NCBI GenBank assembly: GCA_046052345.1
Contig: JBJOMN010000007.1
Span: forward strand, 248,001-312,000
DNA from: Pollutiaquabacter sp046052345
GTDB lineage: Bacteria > Bacteroidota > Bacteroidia > AKYH767-A > 2013-40CM-41-45
Direction: 5' to 3'
DNA length: 64,000 bases
The notes below the pieces were generated by a model. That model was not told the DNA's origin and made no database searches. It worked only from the letters and a program-made list of their open reading frames with translations. Of this stretch, positions 26,606-35,002 are shown piece by piece; the stretch's first letter is position 1, and each line of letters begins with the position of its first letter. The position numbers and the translations under genes were made by a program.

Positions 26606-28414
26606 ATGTCAACGCATGCACACGGTCACGACAGCGCTCACGGCGGTCACGACCATCATGAACATCACGATTCCTTCTGGACCAAATATGTGTTCAGCCA
26701 GGACCACAAGATGATTTCCAAGCAGTTCCTGGTGACGGCCATTGTGATGGCTTTTGTCGCCATGATCATGTCCCTCATCTTCCGACTGCAGCTCGGATGG
26801 CCCGACCAGAAATTCGGGTTCCTCGAGAGCATCCTCGGAAAATGGGGCAAGGACGGCAAGCTGGACCCCAGCTTCTACCTTGCGTTGGTCACCATCCACG
26901 GCACCATCATGGTTTTCTTCGTGTTGACCGGCGGTCTGTCCGGCACGTTCTCTAACCTGCTTATTCCATTGCAGGTAGGGGCCAGGGATATGGCGTCCGG
27001 TTTCCTGAACATGCTTTCCTACTGGTTCTTCTTCGCTTCCTGTGCCGTGATGACCGCTTCCCTGTTCGTGGAAGCAGGTCCTGCGTCTGCCGGTTGGACG
27101 GTTTATCCCCCGCTCAGCGCACTTCCGCAAGCCATACCCGGTTCCGGACTCGGTATGACCCTTTGGCTGGTAAGCATGGTCCTTTTCATCGGTTCAGCGC
27201 TTTTAGGCGGTATCAACTACGTCGTCACCGTGCTCAATCTGCGTACCAAGGGCATGAGCATGACCCGCCTTCCTTTGACCATCTGGGCGTTCTTCATCAC
27301 GGCTATCCTCGGTATCCTGTCGTTCCCGGTGCTGTTTGCCGCGGCGCTTCTGTTGCTGTTCGACCGTAGCTTCGGAACCAGCTTCTATCTTTCCGATATC
27401 TTCATCGACGGCGCACCGCTGCACCACTCGGGCGGCTCACCGGTATTGTTCCAGCACCTGTTCTGGTTCCTCGGTCACCCGGAGGTGTATATCGTGTTGC
27501 TTCCTGCGCTGGGCCTGGCTTCCGAAGTCATCGCCACCAATTCCCGTAAGCCGATTTTCGGCTACAAGGCCATGGTCGGCTCCATGCTCGTCATCGCGTT
27601 CCTTTCCTTTATCGTCTGGGGGCACCACATGTTCATCACGGGTATGAACCCCTTCCTCGGTTCCGTATTCGTTTTCACGACACTGCTCGTGGCTATCCCT
27701 TCCGCTGTTAAGGTTTTCAACTATCTGGCGACCCTTTGGCGCGGAAATATCGTCCTGTCCCCAGCCATGATGTTCGCCATCGGACTGGTCTCTTTCTTCA
27801 TTTCCGGCGGATTGACGGGTGTCATCCTTGGTGACTCCGCGCTGGACATAAACGTACACGATACGTATTTCGTGGTCGCCCATTTCCATATCGTCATGGG
27901 TTCGTCCGCCATCTTCGGCATGTTCGCAGGCATCTACCATTGGTTCCCCCGCATGTTCGGCCGTATGATGGACAAGAAGATGGGATACTGGCATTTCTGG
28001 CTCACCATCATCGGTGTTTACGGCACCTTCTTCCCGATGCACTTCGTCGGACTTTCGGGAGCTCCTCGCCGTTATTATGCCTACACCGCGTACGAGGGAT
28101 TCGACGGCGCCTTGAACATCAACGCACTCATCAGTGTATTCGCCATTCTGGGCGGACTGGCGCAGCTTATCTTCGCCTTCAACTTCTTCTACAGCATGTA
28201 CCGCGGCCGTAAGGCCACACAGAACCCGTGGAATTCCAACACACTGGAATGGACGGCTCCTGTAGAACATATCCACGGCAACTGGCCCGGAGAGATCCCC
28301 ACCGTTCATCGTTGGGCGTATGATTACGGCAAGCCGGGTGCGGACGAGGATTATATTCCTCAGACCACCCCGTATTCAGAGACCAAATCTTCGAATCTGC
28401 CTAACGAGGCTTGA
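26606..28414 (+). CDS. coxA: Cytochrome c oxidase subunit I
   Basis: 602 residues, twelve helices. Heme and copper ligands are present: GHPEVYI with the His-Tyr pair and the A1-type glutamate, WGHHMF with the two CuB histidines, and VVAHFHIVMG with the HxH heme ligands. The first 25 residues are very His-rich (HAHGHDSAHGGHDHHEHHD). It reduces oxygen to water and pumps protons. It is the last gene of the operon; coxC, ctaA and ctaB are not here. A strong terminator follows 22 bp after the stop. Confidence 0.96.
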   Translation: MSTHAHGHDSAHGGHDHHEHHDSFWTKYVFSQDHKMISKQFLVTAIVMAFVAMIMSLIFRLQLGWPDQKFGFLESILGKWGKDGKLDPSFYLALVTIHGTIMVFFVLTGGLSGTFSNLLIPLQVGARDMASGFLNMLSYWFFFASCAVMTASLFVEAGPASAGWTVYPPLSALPQAIPGSGLGMTLWLVSMVLFIGSALLGGINYVVTVLNLRTKGMSMTRLPLTIWAFFITAILGILSFPVLFAAALLLLFDRSFGTSFYLSDIFIDGAPLHHSGGSPVLFQHLFWFLGHPEVYIVLLPALGLASEVIATNSRKPIFGYKAMVGSMLVIAFLSFIVWGHHMFITGMNPFLGSVFVFTTLLVAIPSAVKVFNYLATLWRGNIVLSPAMMFAIGLVSFFISGGLTGVILGDSALDINVHDTYFVVAHFHIVMGSSAIFGMFAGIYHWFPRMFGRMMDKKMGYWHFWLTIIGVYGTFFPMHFVGLSGAPRRYYAYTAYEGFDGALNINALISVFAILGGLAQLIFAFNFFYSMYRGRKATQNPWNSNTLEWTAPVEHIHGNWPGEIPTVHRWAYDYGKPGADEDYIPQTTPYSETKSSNLPNEA

Positions 28415-28436
28415 TCCTTACTGATAAGAATTCATC

Positions 28437-28467
28437 AAAGGCGGTTCCTGTGAGCCGCCTTTTTTCG
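28437..28467 (+). terminator. Rho-independent terminator of the ACIII-oxidase operon
   Basis: AAAGGCGG (28437-28444) pairs with CCGCCTTT (28455-28462) and runs into a T tract. Confidence 0.85.
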
Positions 28468-28564
28468 TGAATAATCCGTTCATTCTTATTTAACCAGTCA
28501 TTAACACTTTCGGATTGAACCAATCGATAGTTTCAGTGTTTAATACCGTTTCACCACACCGCTA

Positions 28565-30142
28565 ATGAACCATCAACGGCAAGGCTATCTCTCCTCCTTC
28601 TCTTCCGACTTTCCGGCCTCGATAGTCGTTTTCCTGGTCGCATTACCCTTGTGCCTTGGAATCGCGCTCGGTTCCCAGGCTCCGCTCATGTCCGGACTTG
28701 TCGCCGGAATAGTCGGTGGAATCGTAGTAGGCGTATTAAGCGGTTCCCAGCTGAGTGTCACCGGACCGGCGGCCGGCCTTACAGCCGTGGTCGTGACCGC
28801 CTTGGAGAAGCTTCCTGCTTTCGAAGCGTTTCTGCTCGCTGTCGTCATCGGCGGTGTCTTGCAGTTCCTGCTCGGTGTTTTTCGTGCAGGGGTCATAGGA
28901 GACTACATTCCTTCCTCGGTGATCAAAGGAATGCTTGCCGCCATAGGCGTGATATTGATACTGAAGCAATTTCCTCACCTGGTCGGTTACGATGCGGATT
29001 ACGAAGGTGACGAGAGTTTTTTCCAGGTAGGCGAAGGCAATACCTTCAGCGGTATTTTTGAAGCGGCTTCGCATGTGCTTCCGCTGGCATTATTCATCGG
29101 ATTGTTATCGCTGGCGGTACAGACGGTATGGGAAAAGCGGATTGCTCCGCTTAATGCGGTTTTGCGGTTGATTCCCGCTCCCTTGGTCGTTGTTGTTTTC
29201 GGTGTCCTTGCAAATCAATGGGCGATAGCCTCCTTGCCCGGCTGGAGCCTCACCGCCGACCACCTGGTTTCCATACCGGTTGCAAATAGTCCGTCGCAGG
29301 CTTTGTCTTTTCTGGTATTTCCGGATTTCAGTCATCTTGCAAATCCTCAAGTGTGGCTTACTGCAGTTACAATTGCGCTTGTCGCCAGTGTAGAAACCTT
29401 GTTATGCCTGGAAGCCGCGGACAATCTGGATCCTTACAAACGTGTCTCACCTACGAACCGTGAGCTCAAAGCCCAAGGCGCCGGCAACCTGGTATCGGGT
29501 TTGTTGGGAGGATTGCCCGTAACGTCTGTCATTGTCAGGACCTCCGCGAATATAAATTCAGGTGCGAAGACGAAGGTGTCGACCATATTGCACGGCATGT
29601 TGCTCCTTCTGAGCATTCTCTTTCTCCCGCAGCTGCTCAATCTCATACCCAAATCCGCTCTTGCTGCCATTCTTATCCATACCGGCTACAAACTTGCAAG
29701 CCTGAAAGTGGTGAAGGAATTCTACAGGAAAGGGGCTGACCAGTTCGTTCCGTTCCTTGTTACAGCCGCAGCCATCCTGCTCACGGATCTTTTGGTAGGA
29801 ATCCTGATCGGATGCGTGGTCGGACTCTTCTTCGTCATGCGCAGTAATTTCAGGTCGGCCATCGTCATGGTGCATGATGATTCCCGCTATCTTTTCCGCA
29901 TGAGAAAAGATGTTTCTTACCTTAATAAACCGCTATTGAAAAGGCAGTTGGAATCCGTGCCTTCCGACTCTTCCGTTCTCATCGATGCTTCGAGAGCGGA
30001 TTTCATCGACCGTGATGTGATCGGAGTCATTGAGGATTTCATACAGCATGCGTCACTCAAGAACATCACTGTCGAGGTCAAACAAAACGGGTTGAAAAAC
30101 CAAGGCTTCCCGGCCGGAACTCCCGGCGAATCGAACCAATGA
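28565..30142 (+). CDS. SulP family anion transporter with STAS domain (probable bicarbonate or sulfate transporter)
   Basis: 525 residues. Residues about 1-410 form the SLC26/SulP membrane domain with some twelve to fourteen segments: FPASIVVFLVALPLCLGIALG is the first helix, GSQLSVTGPAAGLTAVV is the conserved SulP segment, and LGGLPVTSVIVRTSANIN lies in the core. The end (about 440-515) is a short STAS domain (SVLIDASRADFIDRDVIGVIEDF). The next gene, 17 bp on, is a beta-carbonic anhydrase, which points to bicarbonate as substrate, though sulfate cannot be excluded. The 150-bp gap before it holds the coxA terminator and no clear promoter. Confidence 0.88.
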   Translation: MNHQRQGYLSSFSSDFPASIVVFLVALPLCLGIALGSQAPLMSGLVAGIVGGIVVGVLSGSQLSVTGPAAGLTAVVVTALEKLPAFEAFLLAVVIGGVLQFLLGVFRAGVIGDYIPSSVIKGMLAAIGVILILKQFPHLVGYDADYEGDESFFQVGEGNTFSGIFEAASHVLPLALFIGLLSLAVQTVWEKRIAPLNAVLRLIPAPLVVVVFGVLANQWAIASLPGWSLTADHLVSIPVANSPSQALSFLVFPDFSHLANPQVWLTAVTIALVASVETLLCLEAADNLDPYKRVSPTNRELKAQGAGNLVSGLLGGLPVTSVIVRTSANINSGAKTKVSTILHGMLLLLSILFLPQLLNLIPKSALAAILIHTGYKLASLKVVKEFYRKGADQFVPFLVTAAAILLTDLLVGILIGCVVGLFFVMRSNFRSAIVMVHDDSRYLFRMRKDVSYLNKPLLKRQLESVPSDSSVLIDASRADFIDRDVIGVIEDFIQHASLKNITVEVKQNGLKNQGFPAGTPGESNQ

Positions 30143-30159
30143 ACTAAGAAACCACTCCT

Positions 30160-30792
30160 ATGAAATCCTACGAAAAGCTATTGCTGGAGAACAAAGCCTG
30201 GGCCCGGGAAAAGGTCCAGGACGACCCTGACTATTTCAAGCGGCTGGCGCATATCCAGACTCCCGACTTCCTGTGGATCGGCTGCAGCGACAGCCGTGTT
30301 CCTGCCAATGAGATCACGGGCACCCAGCCCGGAGAGATCTTCGTGCACAGGAACGTGGCTAACCTGGTAGTCCATACGGACCTGAACCTGCTGACTGTGC
30401 TGGATTACGCCGTTCGTGTCTTGAAGGTGAAGCATATCATCGTCTGCGGTCACCACGGCTGCGGGGGCGTACGGGCTGCCATGACGAACCACAGCATGGG
30501 GATCATCAACAAATGGCTGCGCAACATCAAGGATGTTTACAGGTATCATCGGGAAGAGGTGGATGCCATTAAGGATCCCGAGGGTAAAATCGACCGTATG
30601 GTGGAGCTGAATGTGAAGGAGCAGGTCATGAACCTGGCCAAGACCTCCATCATCCAGAAGGCCTGGAAGGAGAATCAGCAGCCTCACCTTCACGGATGGG
30701 TGTACGACCTGAAGGACGGTATCATCCAGCCTATCTGTGAGATGCCTGCCGGTACCCCATTGCTAGATATCTACCAATACGACGATTTGTAG
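30160..30792 (+). CDS. can: Beta-class carbonic anhydrase
   Basis: 210 residues. It interconverts CO2 and bicarbonate. Zinc ligands C42, H98 and C101 are present (CSDSR and HHGCGG), together with the D44/R46 dyad. The EIFVHRNVANLV segment is typical of the plant-type group. It follows the SulP transporter by 17 bp and is most likely expressed with it. A strong terminator lies 14 bp after the stop. Confidence 0.95.
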   Translation: MKSYEKLLLENKAWAREKVQDDPDYFKRLAHIQTPDFLWIGCSDSRVPANEITGTQPGEIFVHRNVANLVVHTDLNLLTVLDYAVRVLKVKHIIVCGHHGCGGVRAAMTNHSMGIINKWLRNIKDVYRYHREEVDAIKDPEGKIDRMVELNVKEQVMNLAKTSIIQKAWKENQQPHLHGWVYDLKDGIIQPICEMPAGTPLLDIYQYDDL

Positions 30793-30805
30793 TCGACAAG
30801 AAGGA

Positions 30806-30828
30806 GCCCCGGACTGCGGGGCTTTTTT
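30806..30828 (+). terminator. Rho-independent terminator after the carbonic anhydrase
   Basis: GCCCCG (30806-30811), 5-nt loop, CGGGGC (30817-30822), then six T. Confidence 0.88.
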
Positions 30829-31008
30829 CATTTTAATCCAAAGTCGAAACAGGAGGGAGGATTCCGCCTCAATCTGCAACCGGTTTTACCGTTTCCGACT
30901 AAAGTGCCAACTCTATGACGGATGTCATATGCAAAAGGCGGGATAAAGTGTAGAATTGTTCAAAATAAGCTCAAAAAAGGGGTTTCCTGACATAAATATG
31001 ACAGTTGA

Positions 31009-32295
31009 ATGCGTGTTTTTGAGACCTTTGCCCCGGTAAATCCCATCGTGCAGAAGATTCCGTTATCTGTCATCGCTTTTACCCATAAAAGCACTCCGTT
31101 GAGGGAACTCAACCGCTTCTTCATCCCCGAAGAAGAGCGTGCCGATAGACTGTCCGGATTGCGTTCGGCGGTCCGCCTTCAGGAGCTTCTGTATATCGCC
31201 ACCTGCAACCGGGTGGAATTCATCCTAGTTTCCGACGAGGTCAATGACAGCTCCTTCCGGGAGCGATTTTTCCGCGCCTTGTCGCCGGGCGCCTCTGAGG
31301 ATGAGGTGGCTTTCGCAATGCGTCACGCTGTGGTTCTCACCGGTAAAGCCGTGCTTGATCACCTCTATCGCGTTGCATCCTCCCTGGATTCCCTCGTAGT
31401 CGGAGAGCGGGAGATCATCACCCAGGTCCGGAAATCCTATGATGCTTGCAAGGCCATGGGACTCACCGGAGACCTTATGCGACTGGTCGTTCAATCCACG
31501 GTGAATACGGCCAAGCGTGTCTTTACTGAAACCAGGATCGCAACGAATCCGGTCTCCGTTGTCTCGTTGGCGGAGCGAAGGCTCAGACTCCGGAATCTTC
31601 CCAAAGAATCCCGTGTCGTTGTCATCGGTTCCGGGGAAACGAATACCAACCTCTGCAAATACCTCGTAAAGCAGGGCTTTCGAAACTTCGTCATTTTCAA
31701 CAGGACCGTCGAGAACGCGGAGTCCCTTGCCGCAATGCTTAATTCCGAGAAGTCAGAAGCAAGGGCTTTTCCGCTGGATCACCTTCATTCATACTCGGAG
31801 GGATTCGATTTGCTGGTGACGTGTACAGGTTCGGCCCAAGCAGTCGTTACTCGGCAGAACTATGACATATTGCTTGCCGGTGAGCGCGGCACCAAGGTGA
31901 TTGTCGATTTGGCGATGCCTGCCGACATCGATCCTGAAGTGGTCCGTTCGTACGATATTCACTATATCGGCATCGACGAACTGAAGACGGTGGCGGAACG
32001 CAATCTCGCCGAGCGACAGTCGGAGCTGGTCTTCGCGGAGAAGATCATTGCCGAGCAGTTGGTGGATTTCGAACGCGTATACCATACTCGCAATCTCGAA
32101 CTTCGCATGCGCGAGGTCCCCGGTAAGTTCCGTGAGATCCGTGAGCGGGCCTTCAACGAAGTCTTCGTGCGCGACCTGCAGTCGCTGGACGACAGTTCCC
32201 GTGAGCTGCTTGAGAAGGTCGTCGATTACATGGAGCAGAAGTATATCAGCGTTCCCATGGTCATGGCCAAGGAAATACTCTTGGAGAAACGCTGA
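31009..32295 (+). CDS. hemA: Glutamyl-tRNA reductase
   Basis: 428 residues. It reduces glutamyl-tRNA(Glu) to glutamate-1-semialdehyde, the first committed step of C5-pathway tetrapyrrole synthesis. The catalytic C66 lies in IATCNRVEF, GEREIITQVRKSYD follows, and VVIGSGETN is the NADPH-binding motif near 205. A C-terminal dimerisation helix ends the protein. It starts the hem run and is 21 bp ahead of the hemC-hemD fusion. A TAAATATG box at 30993-31000 is too near the ATG to be a sure promoter. Confidence 0.95.
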   Translation: MRVFETFAPVNPIVQKIPLSVIAFTHKSTPLRELNRFFIPEEERADRLSGLRSAVRLQELLYIATCNRVEFILVSDEVNDSSFRERFFRALSPGASEDEVAFAMRHAVVLTGKAVLDHLYRVASSLDSLVVGEREIITQVRKSYDACKAMGLTGDLMRLVVQSTVNTAKRVFTETRIATNPVSVVSLAERRLRLRNLPKESRVVVIGSGETNTNLCKYLVKQGFRNFVIFNRTVENAESLAAMLNSEKSEARAFPLDHLHSYSEGFDLLVTCTGSAQAVVTRQNYDILLAGERGTKVIVDLAMPADIDPEVVRSYDIHYIGIDELKTVAERNLAERQSELVFAEKIIAEQLVDFERVYHTRNLELRMREVPGKFREIRERAFNEVFVRDLQSLDDSSRELLEKVVDYMEQKYISVPMVMAKEILLEKR

Positions 32296-32316
32296 TCATT
32301 CCCTTTCTTCGAGCCT

Positions 32317-33903
32317 ATGCAGACCGTCCGTATCGCCACCCGTGGCAGTGAACTTGCCTTATGGCAGGCGCGGCACGTCCAAAAGCTGCTGCAGGCCGTC
32401 GGACTTGAAAGCGAGCTGGTTGTCATCAAGACACAGGGGGACCGCATACAGGATCTTTCCTTCGATAAGCTGGAAGGCAAGGGGTTCTTCACCAAGGAGA
32501 TCGAAGAGGCGCTGCTCAACAACTCGGCCGATCTGGCTGTCCATTCCCACAAGGACCTGCCTACAGAGCAGCCTGAAGGGCTGGTGATAGCTGCCGTATC
32601 GGACCGGGAAGACCCTTCCGAGCTTTTACTGATCCGAAAGGGGGCGTTTGACGGAAGTTCCAAGTTCCGTCTGAAGAAAAACGCACTCGTCGGCACATCC
32701 TCTGCAAGAAGAAAGGCCCAGTTGCTTTCCTTCCGACCGGATGTTCGCTTGGCCGACCTTCGCGGAAACGTGCCGACACGCATTCAGAAACTGCGAGACG
32801 GAAATTACGATGCGATCCTGCTGGCTGCTGCCGGCGTGGAACGTCTGGGTCTCGACCTTTCCGAGTTCGCCGTCGAGCGTCTGGATCCCCGAGAATTCAT
32901 TCCTGCTCCTGCGCAGGGCGTGCTCGCATTGCAGGTGCGCAGCGACAATGCCGAACTCCGTGAGCAGGTCGCCCGCCTGAACAATGAAGAAGTTTCACGG
33001 ATTGTCGGGCTGGAGCGCAAGGTGCTTCAATTGTTCCAGGGAGGCTGTCAGATGCCGGTAGGTGTGTATGCGGAATACGACCCGGAGCAGGAAAGGTACA
33101 GTGTTCGCGCTTCCCGCTCCGAAAGCTGGGATACGCTGCCTGTGTCGGTGTCGCTGGAGTCTGCCAATTACGACACGCTTGCAGGACATACCGTGGACAG
33201 GATCAGGAACATCCGTCCCGGTTCCGTTTTCATCACCCGATTCGTGGCGGAGGACGGGCACTTCCGTAATGTGCTTGTCGGAAACGGTTTTTCGGTTTCC
33301 GGATTTCCGCTTATCGAGACCAAGCCGATAAGTTTTTCGGAGCTGCCCTCCTGCGACTGGGTGTTTTTTTCAAGCAAGAACGCCGTCAGGTATTTTTTCC
33401 GCCAGAAGCCACGGCTATCCGGACAGCGCTTCGGTTGTATCGGAAAGGCGACGGCGGAAGCGCTGCGTGCCGAAGGTGTCCGTGCAGAGTTTATCGGTTC
33501 CCAGGCCGACACGCGCATGACCGGAAAGCAGTTCGCTGCATTGGCGGGTGCTTCCAAAGTGCTGTTCCCTCAGGCGAAGGGAAGTATGCGCTCCGTTCAA
33601 TCGCAATTCGTTCGAAAGGAACAGGTCATTGATCTTCCGGTGTATGAAACGATCCGCAGGGATGAACAACCTGTTCCGTCAGCGGACATCCTCGTCTTCA
33701 CTTCCCCGTCGAACGTCGATGCGTTTTTCGATAAAAACAAACTCTCTTCCGGGCAGCTTGTTGTAGCCATGGGAGACGCTACGGCTGCTGCACTTCGAGA
33801 GCACAAGATTTACCATCCCGGCAAGGCGGATTCATTTGATGACGCGGGACTTGCCCGTGCGGTGTTCAGTGTTTCCTCCCGTATATCCGCCGGTGCTGAA
33901 TGA
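32317..33903 (+). CDS. hemCD: Fused porphobilinogen deaminase and uroporphyrinogen-III synthase
   Basis: 528 residues. Residues about 1-300 are HemC: RIATRGSELALWQA, LPTEQPEGLVIAA, GTSSARRKAQLL, and C244 in FQGGCQMPVG, which holds the dipyrromethane primer. From about 305 a HemD-like domain begins (FITRFVAEDGHFRNVL, DWVFFSSKNAVRYFF, FGCIGKATAEALRAEGV, and a final VFTSPSNVDAFF). One reading frame covers both with no break, so a single protein would convert four porphobilinogens to uroporphyrinogen III. The stop overlaps or nears the hemB start. Confidence 0.92.
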   Translation: MQTVRIATRGSELALWQARHVQKLLQAVGLESELVVIKTQGDRIQDLSFDKLEGKGFFTKEIEEALLNNSADLAVHSHKDLPTEQPEGLVIAAVSDREDPSELLLIRKGAFDGSSKFRLKKNALVGTSSARRKAQLLSFRPDVRLADLRGNVPTRIQKLRDGNYDAILLAAAGVERLGLDLSEFAVERLDPREFIPAPAQGVLALQVRSDNAELREQVARLNNEEVSRIVGLERKVLQLFQGGCQMPVGVYAEYDPEQERYSVRASRSESWDTLPVSVSLESANYDTLAGHTVDRIRNIRPGSVFITRFVAEDGHFRNVLVGNGFSVSGFPLIETKPISFSELPSCDWVFFSSKNAVRYFFRQKPRLSGQRFGCIGKATAEALRAEGVRAEFIGSQADTRMTGKQFAALAGASKVLFPQAKGSMRSVQSQFVRKEQVIDLPVYETIRRDEQPVPSADILVFTSPSNVDAFFDKNKLSSGQLVVAMGDATAAALREHKIYHPGKADSFDDAGLARAVFSVSSRISAGAE

Positions 33904-33941
33904 TGCACTCGCCCCTAATTGCCCGTCACCCATCATCCACC

Positions 33942-34910
33942 ATGCTACGCCCCAGAAGACTCCGCAAGAATCCGGTCATCCGTGAGATGGTCGCAGAGAC
34001 CCGTCTCTCCAAGGACATGTTCATTTATCCGTATTTCGTCACACCCGGAAACGGTGTGAAGCAGACGATTGAAGCCATGCCCGGCATCCACCGTTTCAGT
34101 GTGGATCTCCTGTTGAGGGATGTGGAGCAGGGCTTGAAGTGCGGAGTGAATAAGATCCTCCTGTTCGGAGTAGGCGAGGAGAAGTCCGAGGACGCTCGCT
34201 CCGCACACGACGGTCAGTCGGTGATTCCGCAGGCGGTGGGTTCCTTGAAAAGGGAATTCGGGGATGATCTTTACGTGATCACGGATGTCTGCCTGTGCGC
34301 CTACACGACGCACGGACACTGCGGATTGGTCCATGACGATTACGTCCAGAACGACCCTTCCGTGGAGGTTATTGCGAAAATGGCGTTAGCGCATGCACGG
34401 GCAGGAGCCGACATGGTCGCTCCCAGTGACATGATGGACGGGCGTGTAGCCGGCATCCGTCAACTTCTGGATGATAACGGGTTCCAAGACACCCCTGTCA
34501 TGTCCTATGCCGTAAAATTCGCCTCGGCCTATTACGGACCTTTCCGGGAGGCGGCCGATTCAGCTCCGGGGAAAGGCGACCGTAAATCCTACCAGATGGA
34601 CTTCCGGAACCGTCGGGAGGCCTTGCGAGAGGCTTTTTTGGACGAACAGGAAGGTGCTGATATTGTGATGGTTAAGCCGGCATTGGCGTATCTGGACGTT
34701 ATCCGGGAGGTCAGGGAACAGACGTCATTACCGGTGGCATGTTACAACGTGTCGGCGGAATATTCCATGGTCAAAAAAGCCGCAGAAGCCGGAATGATCG
34801 ACGGTCCGAAGATCATCATGGAAAACATGTACGCTTTCGCCCGGGCCGGGGCGGATATCGTCATCTCCTACCACGCTCGGGAAATCCTCGAAAACGGCTG
34901 GATCTCTTAA
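33942..34910 (+). CDS. hemB: Delta-aminolevulinic acid dehydratase (porphobilinogen synthase)
   Basis: 322 residues from ATG 33942, where homologues begin (MLRPRRLRKNPVIREM). An in-frame ATGATG at 33900 overlaps the hemCD stop and could be used by translational coupling. It condenses two 5-aminolevulinate molecules to porphobilinogen. The zinc-site cysteines are in DVCLCAYTTHGHCG, the first Schiff-base lysine in YAVKFAS and the second in VMVKPALAY. hemL, hemE and later genes are not in the run. A weak CCGGG/CCCGG stem with TTTTT follows at 34920-34953. Confidence 0.95.
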   Translation: MLRPRRLRKNPVIREMVAETRLSKDMFIYPYFVTPGNGVKQTIEAMPGIHRFSVDLLLRDVEQGLKCGVNKILLFGVGEEKSEDARSAHDGQSVIPQAVGSLKREFGDDLYVITDVCLCAYTTHGHCGLVHDDYVQNDPSVEVIAKMALAHARAGADMVAPSDMMDGRVAGIRQLLDDNGFQDTPVMSYAVKFASAYYGPFREAADSAPGKGDRKSYQMDFRNRREALREAFLDEQEGADIVMVKPALAYLDVIREVREQTSLPVACYNVSAEYSMVKKAAEAGMIDGPKIIMENMYAFARAGADIVISYHAREILENGWIS

Positions 34911-34967
34911 GGCGCTCAGCCGGGTGAAAATCCCGCTATGCCCGGGCGTTTTTCCCTCTAAAAGCCC

Positions 34968-34975
34968 TATCTTTG
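34968..34975 (+). promoter_or_regulatory. -7 box before korA
   Basis: TATCTTTG, a full match to TAnnTTTG, 27 bp before the ATG at 35003. The upstream TTG element is poor. Confidence 0.42.
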
Positions 34976-35002
34976 CGCTCCAAATCAGCCTATTCAGTTC
35001 CC

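Noticed and set aside
31009..34910. hem genes as a full heme operon
   Set aside because: Only hemA, hemCD and hemB are present; hemL, hemE and later steps are absent from the window.
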